NCBI GenBank assembly: GCA_900549845.1
Contig: URPT01000071.1
Location: 1-8,113 of the forward strand
Direction of reading: 5' to 3'
DNA from: an uncultured Veillonella sp.
Lineage (GTDB): Bacteria; Bacillota; Negativicutes; Veillonellales; Veillonellaceae
Length of the DNA: 8,113 nt
The notes below the pieces were generated by a model, which had not been told where the DNA came from, made no database searches, and saw only the letters and a list, made by a program, of their open reading frames with translations. Below are positions 1 to 6,490 of the stretch, piece after piece. The number at the start of each line of letters is the position of its first letter. Positions within the stretch are counted from its first letter, which is position 1. Both the position numbers and the translations under genes were made by a program.

Positions 1-67
1 GATAGATATTATTGTAAATCAGTAGTACAGTAATACTTAGACGTATATATAAACAAAAATATAACGA

Positions 68-95
68 TTGAAATTTAGGGATTGAAATATAGAAT
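68..95 (+). promoter_or_regulatory. possible promoter of the small unknown gene
   Basis: TTGAAA (68-73) and TAGAAT (90-95) are each one base from the sigma-70 consensus and are separated by 16 bases. The predicted start is near 102, giving a leader of about 75 bases before the ATG at 177. The background is very AT-rich, so chance matches are expected. A second TTGAAA at 82-87 lies inside the spacer. Confidence 0.3.
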
Positions 96-176
96 TAAAA
101 TGTAAAGTAATCCCGGCCTAAATATCTCTATAAAAATACGTAAATAGTAATCAACATAGATAGGAAGTGAAATCAT

Positions 177-503
177 ATGCGCATCATAATAGATCGAGAT
201 GCAGTTTGTGCAGGCGATGATATGAATCATCATCGCGAAGAGTTTACCGTACCAGATGATATCACCATAGCTGGTTTATTTGAGTTCCTTGAGTTTAAGT
301 ACATTCCAGTCATCGCTGGGAATAACGTGGTCTGGGTACTCTATTATCACGAACGTGAGTTAGGTGCCTATTTCACCAAGATTCAGAGCTTCATAAATGG
401 AAACATCTCATTATCGTCTATAATTAATAGCTCTGAAAAAGACCACGAATTCTACCTACACTATTACAGCCATCCTGATAAATATAGAAAAAGCTTTATT
501 TAG
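177..503 (+). CDS. small uncharacterised protein (108 aa)
   Basis: I do not recognise this family. The ATG at 177 is preceded by AGGAAGTG (162-169) at normal spacing, and the frame is open for 108 codons to a TAG, so it is probably a real gene. There is no signal peptide or membrane segment, so the product should be cytoplasmic. It opens with a predicted beta-strand (RIIIDRD, residues 2-8), followed by a VCAGDD motif (10-15), an acidic stretch, and an alternating hydrophobic/aromatic middle (about 28-70: GLFEFLEFKYIP, VVWVLYYHE). The start could be a small beta-grasp-like or immunity-protein-like fold, but that is only an impression from the strand pattern. Its last 8 bases overlap the 3' end of the converging amidohydrolase gene, and no intrinsic terminator is visible between them. 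What lies upstream is outside the window, so its partners are unknown. Confidence 0.7.
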   Translation: MRIIIDRDAVCAGDDMNHHREEFTVPDDITIAGLFEFLEFKYIPVIAGNNVVWVLYYHERELGAYFTKIQSFINGNISLSSIINSSEKDHEFYLHYYSHPDKYRKSFI

Positions 504-1677
504 TTGCATTAAATTCAGCAACGATTTCTTCTAATACAGTTGGATTTTCTACCAATCGTAACAAGGTACGGCCTATGATATTAGCTCCGTCCACAATTGT
601 TTGTTCAATGGTGGATTCTAGCATAGCCGCAGCGAATTCTTTAGAGTGACACACCTTGTCTTCCCCAGCGAGTCGCAATTTAGGGTGGAATGCAGCACAT
701 TGATAGCTAACATTACCAATGTCTGAGCTGCCCCCAATATCTGCTGGGCCTGGCTTGAAATCAATGCCCATATCGGTCATTACGTCTTCAATGAGAGCTG
801 TTCCTCTATGGTTTTGGTTCATATCATCATAAGGATTGCCATAGAACTCTACATCTACAGTAGTGCTAGTACAGAGAGCGGCCCCTTCAAAGATGTTCTT
901 AATCTGTTCAGATAGACCATTCAAATATTCACGTTCAGTATGACGTACGGTTACCTCTAATTCGCCAAATTCAGGAATGACATTGGATGCAGTACCACCA
1001 GCAATGATCCACGTACCAATACGACTTTCAGGACGTACTTGTTGACGCATCATATCCATCGCATGAATAGCGAGTTGCACACCGTTTACCGCGTTGATAC
1101 CATTCCAAGGCTCACCGGCTGCATGAGCTGGTTTACCGTGATAGCGAGCGCGGAAACAGTCGAGCGCCAAGAATTGTGAATTTGGTCGTGTTTCTTCCCC
1201 ATCAAGGTGAACCATGATAGCAAAATCATAGTCTTTAAATACCCCTGCGTTACACATATCCACCTTGCAACCTGTGGCTTCTTCATCAGGTGTACCGATG
1301 ATATCGATGTCCATGTTGAAAGCAACGCCGTCTTGTTGCATTTTATGTAATGTTAATGCTGCCAGAACACTCATAGAGCCACTGGCAGAATGACCGCATG
1401 CATGGCCGACCTCTGGCAATGCATCATATTCACAAAGAATAGCCAAACGACCTTTTGGATTATCTACTTTCACAGCAGAAGCCTTGAACGCTGTTGGTAA
1501 ATTACAGAATTCATAGGTTACATCCATGCCATGTTTTTCAAGAACGGCGCCAATCGTTTTGACGGATTCAAATTCATGGCTGGAAAGTTCAGGGTTCTTA
1601 GCTAATGTATAATTGATGGCAAACGCATCAGGTGCGAAGCTTTTACAAAGATCAGAAAAGGTATTCGTAAGGGACAT
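496..1677 (-). CDS. M20-family metallo-amidohydrolase (AbgB/ACY1L2-like)
   Basis: A 393-residue zinc-dependent hydrolase expected to cleave an amide bond in N-acyl amino acids, aminoacyl or aminobenzoyl conjugates, or small peptides in the cytoplasm. Family marks in order are EYDALP (83-88), HACGH (92-96, metal ligands), GTPDEEATG (128-136, with the catalytic/metal Glu pair 132-133), a metal-ligand His in MVHLDGEE (157), KPAHAA (182-187) opening the lid/dimerisation domain (about 175-265), SSDIGN (317-322), and a C-terminal ligand His in CHSKEF (344). All expected ligands are present and the length is normal. There is no signal peptide. The ATG at 1677 is chosen because GGAGG lies just upstream; a longer reading from a TTG at 1701 would place that GGAGG inside the gene. 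The EYDALP..HACGH pattern resembles the p-aminobenzoyl-glutamate hydrolase/ACY1L2 group, but the true substrate cannot be read from sequence. It is transcribed divergently from the amino-acid-binding lipoprotein gene. Confidence 0.93.
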   Translation of the reverse strand: MSLTNTFSDLCKSFAPDAFAINYTLAKNPELSSHEFESVKTIGAVLEKHGMDVTYEFCNLPTAFKASAVKVDNPKGRLAILCEYDALPEVGHACGHSASGSMSVLAALTLHKMQQDGVAFNMDIDIIGTPDEEATGCKVDMCNAGVFKDYDFAIMVHLDGEETRPNSQFLALDCFRARYHGKPAHAAGEPWNGINAVNGVQLAIHAMDMMRQQVRPESRIGTWIIAGGTASNVIPEFGELEVTVRHTEREYLNGLSEQIKNIFEGAALCTSTTVDVEFYGNPYDDMNQNHRGTALIEDVMTDMGIDFKPGPADIGGSSDIGNVSYQCAAFHPKLRLAGEDKVCHSKEFAAAMLESTIEQTIVDGANIIGRTLLRLVENPTVLEEIVAEFNATK

Positions 1678-1681
1678 AGTG

Positions 1682-1686
1682 CCTCC
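1682..1686 (-). promoter_or_regulatory. ribosome binding site fixing the amidohydrolase start
   Basis: CCTCC on the + strand reads GGAGG on the - strand and sits 4 bases before the ATG at 1677. The same 4-base spacing is seen at the Sel1-like gene (2850), so it is acceptable in this genome. It rules out the TTG at 1701 as the likely start. Confidence 0.8.
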
Positions 1687-1835
1687 ATGTATATACGCCA
1701 ATGATTGTAAAGAATGAAGATGCTCTACAACCTAAAACAGAAAATGTTATATTACTATAAAGTATGGCCTAAGAGAGAGCCATCTTAAATAAAAATTTTA
1801 AATATAATGATAAATATAAAACTCGTTTACTCTTA

Positions 1836-1866
1836 ATTATACAATGTTATTGCCTATTATTGTAAA
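1836..1866 (-). promoter_or_regulatory. possible amidohydrolase promoter
   Basis: On the - strand, TTTACA (1866-1861, one mismatch to the -35 consensus) and a perfect TATAAT (1841-1836) are separated by 19 bases, which is longer than ideal. Transcription would begin near 1829 and give a leader of about 150 bases before the ATG. It overlaps the opposing promoter of the binding-protein gene, so the two may compete or be jointly controlled. A weaker, closer candidate is TTGTAG (1730-1725) with TACAAT (1709-1704) at 15-base spacing. Confidence 0.35.
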
Positions 1867-1878
1867 ATTCCGTACAAT
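1850..1878 (+). promoter_or_regulatory. promoter of the amino-acid-binding lipoprotein gene
   Basis: TTGCCT (1850-1855) and TACAAT (1873-1878) have the optimal 17-base spacer. Predicted start is near 1885, giving a leader of about 43 bases. The -10 box is also the right arm of the inverted repeat at 1858-1879. Confidence 0.55.
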
Positions 1879-1879
1879 A
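1858..1879. promoter_or_regulatory. inverted repeat, candidate operator in the divergent promoter region
   Basis: TATTGTA (1858-1864) and TACAATA (1873-1879) form a perfect 7-base inverted repeat with an 8-base centre. It covers the -10 box of the rightward promoter and the putative -35 box of the leftward one, so a repressor bound here could control both genes. A further TACAAT lies at 1840-1845. Which regulator would bind is unknown. Confidence 0.35.
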
Positions 1880-1915
1880 TAAACAGAATTTGATAAACCA
1901 TGTATATGGATGTTT

Positions 1916-1922
1916 GAGGAGG
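1916..1922 (+). promoter_or_regulatory. ribosome binding site fixing the binding-protein start
   Basis: GAGGAGG lies 5 bases before the ATG at 1928. A longer reading frame begins at an ATG at 1910, but that start would put this strong site inside the gene. Starting at 1928 also gives a textbook lipoprotein signal sequence. Confidence 0.85.
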
Positions 1923-1927
1923 TTTCT

Positions 1928-2710
1928 ATGTTTAAGTTCAAAAAGTTGACAGCCATCGCCCTCGTAGCGGTAGCAGCAATGGGTTTATTGGCTGGTTGTG
2001 GCAATGACAAACCAAAAATGACACAACAAGAAGGTGTATTGCGTGTAGGTTCTGAAACTACATTCCCACCATTCGAATTTACTGAAGGCGACAAATACGT
2101 TGGTTTCGACGTTGATTTGTCCGAAGCAATTGCTAAAAAATTAGGTTTAAAAATGGAATTCAAATCCATGGGCTTCGATGCTTTGATTCCAGCAGTTCAA
2201 TCTGGCGATATCGACATGATCGCAGCAGGTATCAATGCTACACCTGAACGTGAAAAAGCATTGGACTTCTCCGATGTATACTTCGACCAAGGTGGTTTCA
2301 TCACAGTTGTTCGTAAAGACAACACAACAATCCATAACATGGATGAATTAGCAGGTCATACTGTAGGTGCTCAAATCGGTACTATCCCTGTTGAAATGGC
2401 TCAAAAAATCCCTAATACAACAGTAAAACAAATTGATTCCAATGCTAATATCTTCATGGAATTGAAAGCTGGTACAATCGACGGTGCTATCATCGATAAC
2501 GCAGTGGCTATGTACTACCTTAAACAAGGTGCTGACAAAGACCTTAAACTCGTAGGCGAACCTACTAAAGCTGAAGGTACAGTTCTTGGCATGAAAAAAG
2601 GCAACAAAGCTTTACAAGAAGCTGTTAATAAAGCTCTTAAAGAACTTAAAGAAGACGGCACTTACCAAAAAATCTACGACAAATGGTTCGGCGATTACAA
2701 CAAAAAATAA
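1928..2710 (+). CDS. ABC transporter amino-acid-binding lipoprotein (family 3)
   Basis: A 260-residue extracytoplasmic solute-binding protein of the polar amino-acid/glutamine-type family (SBP_bac_3). It has a basic start (MFKFKK), a hydrophobic core and a lipobox LAGC with Cys24 as the lipidated residue, so it is probably anchored to the outer face of the cytoplasmic membrane. The mature part carries the family signature GFDVDLSEAIAKKL (59-72), the FPPFEF ligand-cleft motif (46-51), a conserved Arg in TPERE (108) expected to hold the ligand carboxylate, and a second-lobe Asp (190, in AIIDNAV) in the position that binds the alpha-amino group in glutamine-binding proteins. Length is normal and nothing looks broken. 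Codon use appears more biased than in its neighbours, consistent with high expression. No permease or ATPase gene is adjacent and a strong terminator follows, so it is a single-gene unit whose membrane partners must lie elsewhere. The exact amino acid bound is not determinable here. Confidence 0.95.
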   Translation: MFKFKKLTAIALVAVAAMGLLAGCGNDKPKMTQQEGVLRVGSETTFPPFEFTEGDKYVGFDVDLSEAIAKKLGLKMEFKSMGFDALIPAVQSGDIDMIAAGINATPEREKALDFSDVYFDQGGFITVVRKDNTTIHNMDELAGHTVGAQIGTIPVEMAQKIPNTTVKQIDSNANIFMELKAGTIDGAIIDNAVAMYYLKQGADKDLKLVGEPTKAEGTVLGMKKGNKALQEAVNKALKELKEDGTYQKIYDKWFGDYNKK

Positions 2711-2740
2711 TATCTATCCCTATGAACTAGGATAAATATG

Positions 2741-2770
2741 ACCCCTCTGAAAGACTTCAGAGGGGTTTTT
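2741..2770 (+). terminator. intrinsic terminator of the binding-protein gene
   Basis: ACCCCTCTGAA (2741-2751) pairs perfectly with TTCAGAGGGGT (2756-2766) across a 4-base loop. This makes an 11-bp GC-rich stem followed by a run of T. It lies 30 bases past the stop codon and separates this gene from the next. Confidence 0.95.
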
Positions 2771-2776
2771 CCTCTT

Positions 2777-2804
2777 TTGCGGTCTCTTACGTTCGTTATA
2801 TAAT
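2777..2804 (+). promoter_or_regulatory. promoter of the Sel1-like gene
   Basis: A perfect TATAAT (2799-2804) has TTGCGG (2777-2782, three of six consensus bases) 16 bases upstream. It lies directly after the previous terminator and gives a leader of about 40 bases. The ribosome binding site AAAGGAGG (2838-2845) stands 4 bases before the ATG at 2850. Confidence 0.5.
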
Positions 2805-2849
2805 AAATATGTATTCTATAGTAAATGTAATTAATATAAAGGAGGCCTT

Positions 2850-5219
2850 ATGGCACAGTACTTTACGGAACGCCTAGAAAAGGTCTTCCACATGATTTTC
2901 ACATCATATAATCAAGAGATAGCTCAAGAAGGCTTACGCCAATTAGAGCTCATCGTAAACAATCAGCAAAGCCCTGAGCAAACGAAGCATCAAGCCTTGC
3001 GCAACGATATGACTACCTCTCTGGAAAACGAAATTGACACTAAAGAGGACGCATTAAAAATAGCAAACAATCCAGAGTCTCGAGAGATAGCTGATGCATA
3101 TGCTTTATTGGCTCGTATCTACGCAGGTCCACGCTTTACGTGGGAGGAATCTAATTTCCCTGAAAATAACATGCGTACCTATCAATGCTTGCACGATAGC
3201 ATTCGCCGCTGTAGTCCTATCGGCACCTTACAAGCATTGCGTATCAATGGAACCATTACACCTACGGTTGAAAAGGATATGTTAATATCCTTTAACGATG
3301 CGTTTCGTATTGTTTACGACTACGCAGAGAAAGGTGATACTTTCTGCCAATACATTATAGGCAATGTCTTTTTCTGGCGTGATGATGACCGGATTAGCCT
3401 TGCACGGGATATGATTACACCACCTCGCCTAAGTTTGGCGAAACGTATCCAACAGAGCTTGCAAAAAGGTTCTATACAGGAACGCCTTATAACCTTACAA
3501 GGTACTATTTCCAACGAAACACTACAAGAAAATGCTACTAAATTGGCCAAAGAATGGTTTAACAAGGCCCTCAACAATGGACTTGCCATGTTCCAAGGCA
3601 ATTTACGTAACATCTATATCGACGAAGGCGATTTTGATAATGCGCGCCGTATAGCTTTAACGGCTGCTGAGCTAGGCAATCCAACTATGATGCTCTACAC
3701 TGGCCTAGACTGTCATGAACATGGAAAATTTGAGGATGCTTTCACATGGTTCACGAAAGGTGCCGCCTTGGGTCAAGCTGAAAGCACCGCTGAATTAGCG
3801 GATTATTACTATCACTTTTATGATACGAAAGAGCTGCGCCGCCTAATTCCGTATAATCCTGTAAAAGCAATCGGCCTCTACCGTCGCGCAGCTACTAAGC
3901 ATTTTAGCGACGCCGGCTATGCTGCATTGCAAGCGGCCTTCGGTTATATTTTTCACATAGGCCACCTTCCTCTCGACTGGGGTCTCATTGCAGACTTAAC
4001 ACACATGGCAGCCACTAAAGAACGCTTTATGTTCTCCTTGCCATACATTGGTTACATGCGAATCCATGGCTTAGGGGTAACGAAAAATATTCGCTTTGGC
4101 GTGCAATCCTTAACACGTGTACTAGATGAGGAAAAGCGCGCATTAGAAGAGGAAAATCGTGTTCTCTTCTATGATATTACACGAGCTTTAACGCGAGTTG
4201 CCTTAGGGTATGCTTATGAAAAAGGCTATGTCACAGGCAAACCTGATTTAGATGCCGCTGTAGACTATTACGAAGAGTCTCATCAATATATGCTATCTCA
4301 CAAGGCAGACCTTGATGAAGAGCTGAAGGATATCCCTATCGATAATGAAGCAGAAGAGCGCTTGGCAGCCTTCAAAGAAATAGACGGCCATTGGCACTAT
4401 AAAGAGGGCTTTACAGAGTCTACTTCAACAGTACGGCCTGGTCACACTGAATGGCCTCAAAATGCAGCCCGCTTATCTGTAAACATGGATGACTTCTTAT
4501 GGGACACTACCTTATATGATTGGCAAACCATCGAGCATGCATTAGAAGCACAAGAAGAAATGAAACTGAGCTTTTACAATCATTTCCTATCCGTTCCAGA
4601 TAAATTACGCAACATCTTTAAACTAGATGTAAAGCGCATGCCAAGAGATACATACCAAGTGCGATTACATGGATATGACCCTACAGAAGGTCAGGAGGTT
4701 ATCTATCGAGCGCAATTCAAGAAAGAGAATGCTATACATCTGTTAAAAGACCTCTATGATAATCATCAGTTACCTGTATTTGGTGATAACTGGTCTATTG
4801 AAAAGAACGAAGAAAAACCAACGTGGCACTATGTACTCGACGTAGATCAACAAGCTTTCTTGCTTGAAGAATACGACGATGCAAATGCCATGATACAAAC
4901 CGCATTACAAGGCTTAAAAGACAAAAAGTACGAACAAATTAATGTCCGTACCCATGACTTTATTGGTCCCTCCTATTTTATTTTCAGAGGCAATCACGCA
5001 AATCCTTTTAGAGTGCAACTCTATCTGAAAGAATCCATGCGACACTCCATCGACAAGGATGGTAAACCTCTCGATACACCAGGCAATACCTATTTATTTG
5101 AACAACAGTTAGGTAACGAAGTATCCTTAAACTATTGGATTCAAAAAACGATTAATACCTTGGAAATCCCTGAGTTAGACAACTGGAAAAAACTCAGTGT
5201 GCCTAAGGCATTACAATAA
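2850..5219 (+). CDS. large Sel1/TPR-like repeat protein (789 aa), function unknown
   Basis: A long soluble protein with no signal peptide or membrane segment, so it is probably cytoplasmic. The first two thirds are alpha-helical repeats of the Sel1/TPR type. Recognisable but divergent units lie at about 155-175, 233-262, 263-292, 294-322 (FEDAFTWFTKGAALGQAEST), 337-371 (PVKAIGLYRRAATKHFSDAG), 396-429 (GYMRIHGLGVTKNIRFGVQS) and 447-480 (DLDAAVDYYEES). Such repeats usually form a superhelical scaffold for protein partners. Residues 512-789 are not repeat-like. They are rich in Trp, Tyr and charged residues, with predicted strand/helix alternation (for example TYQVRLHGYDP 601-611 and SYFIFRGNHANPFRVQLYL 708-726), and I recognise no known domain there. 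The start is well supported by AAAGGAGG. The gene appears to be a single transcription unit between two terminators. Function cannot be assigned. Confidence 0.88.
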   Translation: MAQYFTERLEKVFHMIFTSYNQEIAQEGLRQLELIVNNQQSPEQTKHQALRNDMTTSLENEIDTKEDALKIANNPESREIADAYALLARIYAGPRFTWEESNFPENNMRTYQCLHDSIRRCSPIGTLQALRINGTITPTVEKDMLISFNDAFRIVYDYAEKGDTFCQYIIGNVFFWRDDDRISLARDMITPPRLSLAKRIQQSLQKGSIQERLITLQGTISNETLQENATKLAKEWFNKALNNGLAMFQGNLRNIYIDEGDFDNARRIALTAAELGNPTMMLYTGLDCHEHGKFEDAFTWFTKGAALGQAESTAELADYYYHFYDTKELRRLIPYNPVKAIGLYRRAATKHFSDAGYAALQAAFGYIFHIGHLPLDWGLIADLTHMAATKERFMFSLPYIGYMRIHGLGVTKNIRFGVQSLTRVLDEEKRALEEENRVLFYDITRALTRVALGYAYEKGYVTGKPDLDAAVDYYEESHQYMLSHKADLDEELKDIPIDNEAEERLAAFKEIDGHWHYKEGFTESTSTVRPGHTEWPQNAARLSVNMDDFLWDTTLYDWQTIEHALEAQEEMKLSFYNHFLSVPDKLRNIFKLDVKRMPRDTYQVRLHGYDPTEGQEVIYRAQFKKENAIHLLKDLYDNHQLPVFGDNWSIEKNEEKPTWHYVLDVDQQAFLLEEYDDANAMIQTALQGLKDKKYEQINVRTHDFIGPSYFIFRGNHANPFRVQLYLKESMRHSIDKDGKPLDTPGNTYLFEQQLGNEVSLNYWIQKTINTLEIPELDNWKKLSVPKALQ

Positions 5220-5235
5220 AAATGACCCAAAACAT

Positions 5236-5270
5236 AAAAGGAGCTAGTACATAAAGTACTAGCTCCTTTT
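5236..5270. terminator. bidirectional intrinsic terminator between converging genes
   Basis: AAAAGGAGCTAGTAC (5236-5250) and GTACTAGCTCCTTTT (5256-5270) form a perfect 15-bp stem with a 5-base loop. The arm ends supply a T-run on both strands. It sits 16 bases after the Sel1-like gene stop and 25 bases past the stop of the leftward barrel gene, so it can end both transcripts. Confidence 0.93.
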
Positions 5271-5295
5271 TATAACCTACGAATAGGCTAAACTA

Positions 5296-6408
5296 TTATA
5301 AATGATCATGAGGGTAATGAACGTGGAAATCCCCATTTAGATTGAGCGCCTGCATATCTTGACGTTCAATCTTATCAAGCATTTTAGAACGAGCAGTTGT
5401 CATGCTATCATCACTATGCTTTCCACCAAAGAGAGCAAACGTAGATTTACCAAGCGTATACATAGTTTGTACATAAAACTCGCCAGAGTGTCCAAATGGT
5501 TTATCGTAGCCCATGCCTACCGAAATATGAGGCGTTACATTCACATTGACACCTGTCTTAAGACCATTATTAGAGATACCATTTACAGGAAATGCGATAT
5601 TATAGTTATATATATCATCACTAAACCATTCTATGTCTCTAATCTCACCATTCATATGATTCCAGTGATAGCGGTCAATGTAGGCTCGCAAATACCGGGC
5701 ATTTTTAAAAGTTCGCGCATATCCGATATCATATCCAGAGGCAACTCGTTTTTCATGACTTTCACCAACATTAACGTCTGTATCTAGTATATTATAAGGT
5801 GCCGGAATCATTTCGTCACGTGTAGTCAAACTATGAGACGACGTGGTATGTCCTAGTGGTTTATAGAAATTAGCATAAAATTCATTTTCACCAGTTACAT
5901 ATTCTACACCTAAACTAGCACGCTTATAATGTTCTTTGAAAGCATAATCATAGAAGGTATTGATACCCACGTAGCTATGCTCTCCTTTACTTAATCGTCG
6001 ATAGCCGAGTCCTATACTGCCAGTTGTGCCTATAGATTGTGTAGATTGATTAAAGTCATATTCATATACAATTCCGCCCGCATTACGAGTTACATGGTTC
6101 GCATATCCATTGGCAATTTGACTTACACCGCCATGAGAGCTAACTTTTCCTTGTACAAATACTACGCTCTTAGAGTTGTTATCATAATGACCTATAGGTT
6201 GTAAGGTCTCTATGCCATATATTGGCTTGTGATTGGTTTGAAACTTCGCTGAGACATCGGTTCTATCAGCCCAATTTTGATGAATACTTGCATCCACTTG
6301 TGTAGCATTCCCATTATCAGCACTATCCGCTAATGCAATAGTCCAGCACATCGTACAAGCTGCTACACAAAGTAGCAGTCGTATATTAAACTTTCTTTTA
6401 TGATACAT
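5296..6408 (-). CDS. barrel-only inverse autotransporter (intimin/invasin beta-domain), copy 1
   Basis: A 370-residue secreted outer-membrane protein. The signal peptide has a basic MYHKRK start, a hydrophobic core to about residue 24, and a likely cut after ALA (27/28). The mature chain follows the inverse-autotransporter beta-domain from end to end: QNWADRTDVSAKFQ (44-57), IETLQPIGHYDNNSKSVVFV (66-85), IGLGYRRLSKGEHSYVGINT (132-151), FYDYAFKEHYKRASLGVEYV (152-171), NEFYANFYKPLG (175-186), GYDIGYARTFKNARYLRAYI (225-244), LKTGVNVNVTPHISVGMGY (283-301) and a final strand ending FALFGGKH. After GGKHSDDSMTTARSKMLDK the protein ends within about 25 residues, where intimin or invasin would continue into Ig-like passenger domains. 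The mature part has no cysteine and no LysM segment. The ribosome binding site is AAGGGG (6424-6419), 10 bases before the ATG. Role is inferred: an outer-membrane barrel of unknown function, possibly adhesion-related. Confidence 0.88.
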   Translation of the reverse strand: MYHKRKFNIRLLLCVAACTMCWTIALADSADNGNATQVDASIHQNWADRTDVSAKFQTNHKPIYGIETLQPIGHYDNNSKSVVFVQGKVSSHGGVSQIANGYANHVTRNAGGIVYEYDFNQSTQSIGTTGSIGLGYRRLSKGEHSYVGINTFYDYAFKEHYKRASLGVEYVTGENEFYANFYKPLGHTTSSHSLTTRDEMIPAPYNILDTDVNVGESHEKRVASGYDIGYARTFKNARYLRAYIDRYHWNHMNGEIRDIEWFSDDIYNYNIAFPVNGISNNGLKTGVNVNVTPHISVGMGYDKPFGHSGEFYVQTMYTLGKSTFALFGGKHSDDSMTTARSKMLDKIERQDMQALNLNGDFHVHYPHDHL

Positions 6409-6447
6409 TTACCCAATACCCCTTCTCTCACATAATTATTATTGCAA

Positions 6448-6481
6448 CATAAAAATTACCATCCTTTAGGTAATTTTTATG
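6448..6481 (-). terminator. AT-rich hairpin between barrel copies 2 and 1
   Basis: CATAAAAATTACC (6448-6460) pairs perfectly with GGTAATTTTTATG (6469-6481) across an 8-base loop, a 13-bp stem. On the leftward transcript it lies 10 bases after the stop of copy 2 and has a T-run in its distal arm. The stem is GC-poor, so termination may be partial. Only about 39 bases separate it from the start codon of copy 1. Confidence 0.65.
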
Positions 6482-6490
6482 AGTTACAGA

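Noticed and set aside
1678..1701. N-terminal extension of the amidohydrolase from a TTG at 1701
   Set aside because: It would translate through the GGAGG ribosome binding site that stands before the ATG at 1677, and it adds residues (MAYIHGGT) unlike the family start.
1764..1783. ATGGC ... GCCAT inverted repeat in the amidohydrolase leader as a riboswitch or attenuator
   Set aside because: The arms are only 5 bases with a 10-base centre, no T-run follows, and no riboswitch core motif is visible.
1910..1927. Binding-protein start at ATG 1910
   Set aside because: It would place GAGGAGG inside the gene and put MFEEVS, with acidic residues, ahead of the signal peptide. The ATG at 1928 gives a standard lipoprotein signal.
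1837..2169. 110-codon open frame on the - strand over the binding-protein gene start
   Set aside because: It is antisense to a clear coding region and promoter, has no ribosome binding site and no recognisable protein character.
5359..5787. 142-codon open frame on the + strand opposite barrel copy 1
   Set aside because: It is a shadow of the conserved barrel gene. An equivalent shadow on the + strand over copy 2 (6542-6787) arises from the same conserved codons and not from a separate gene.
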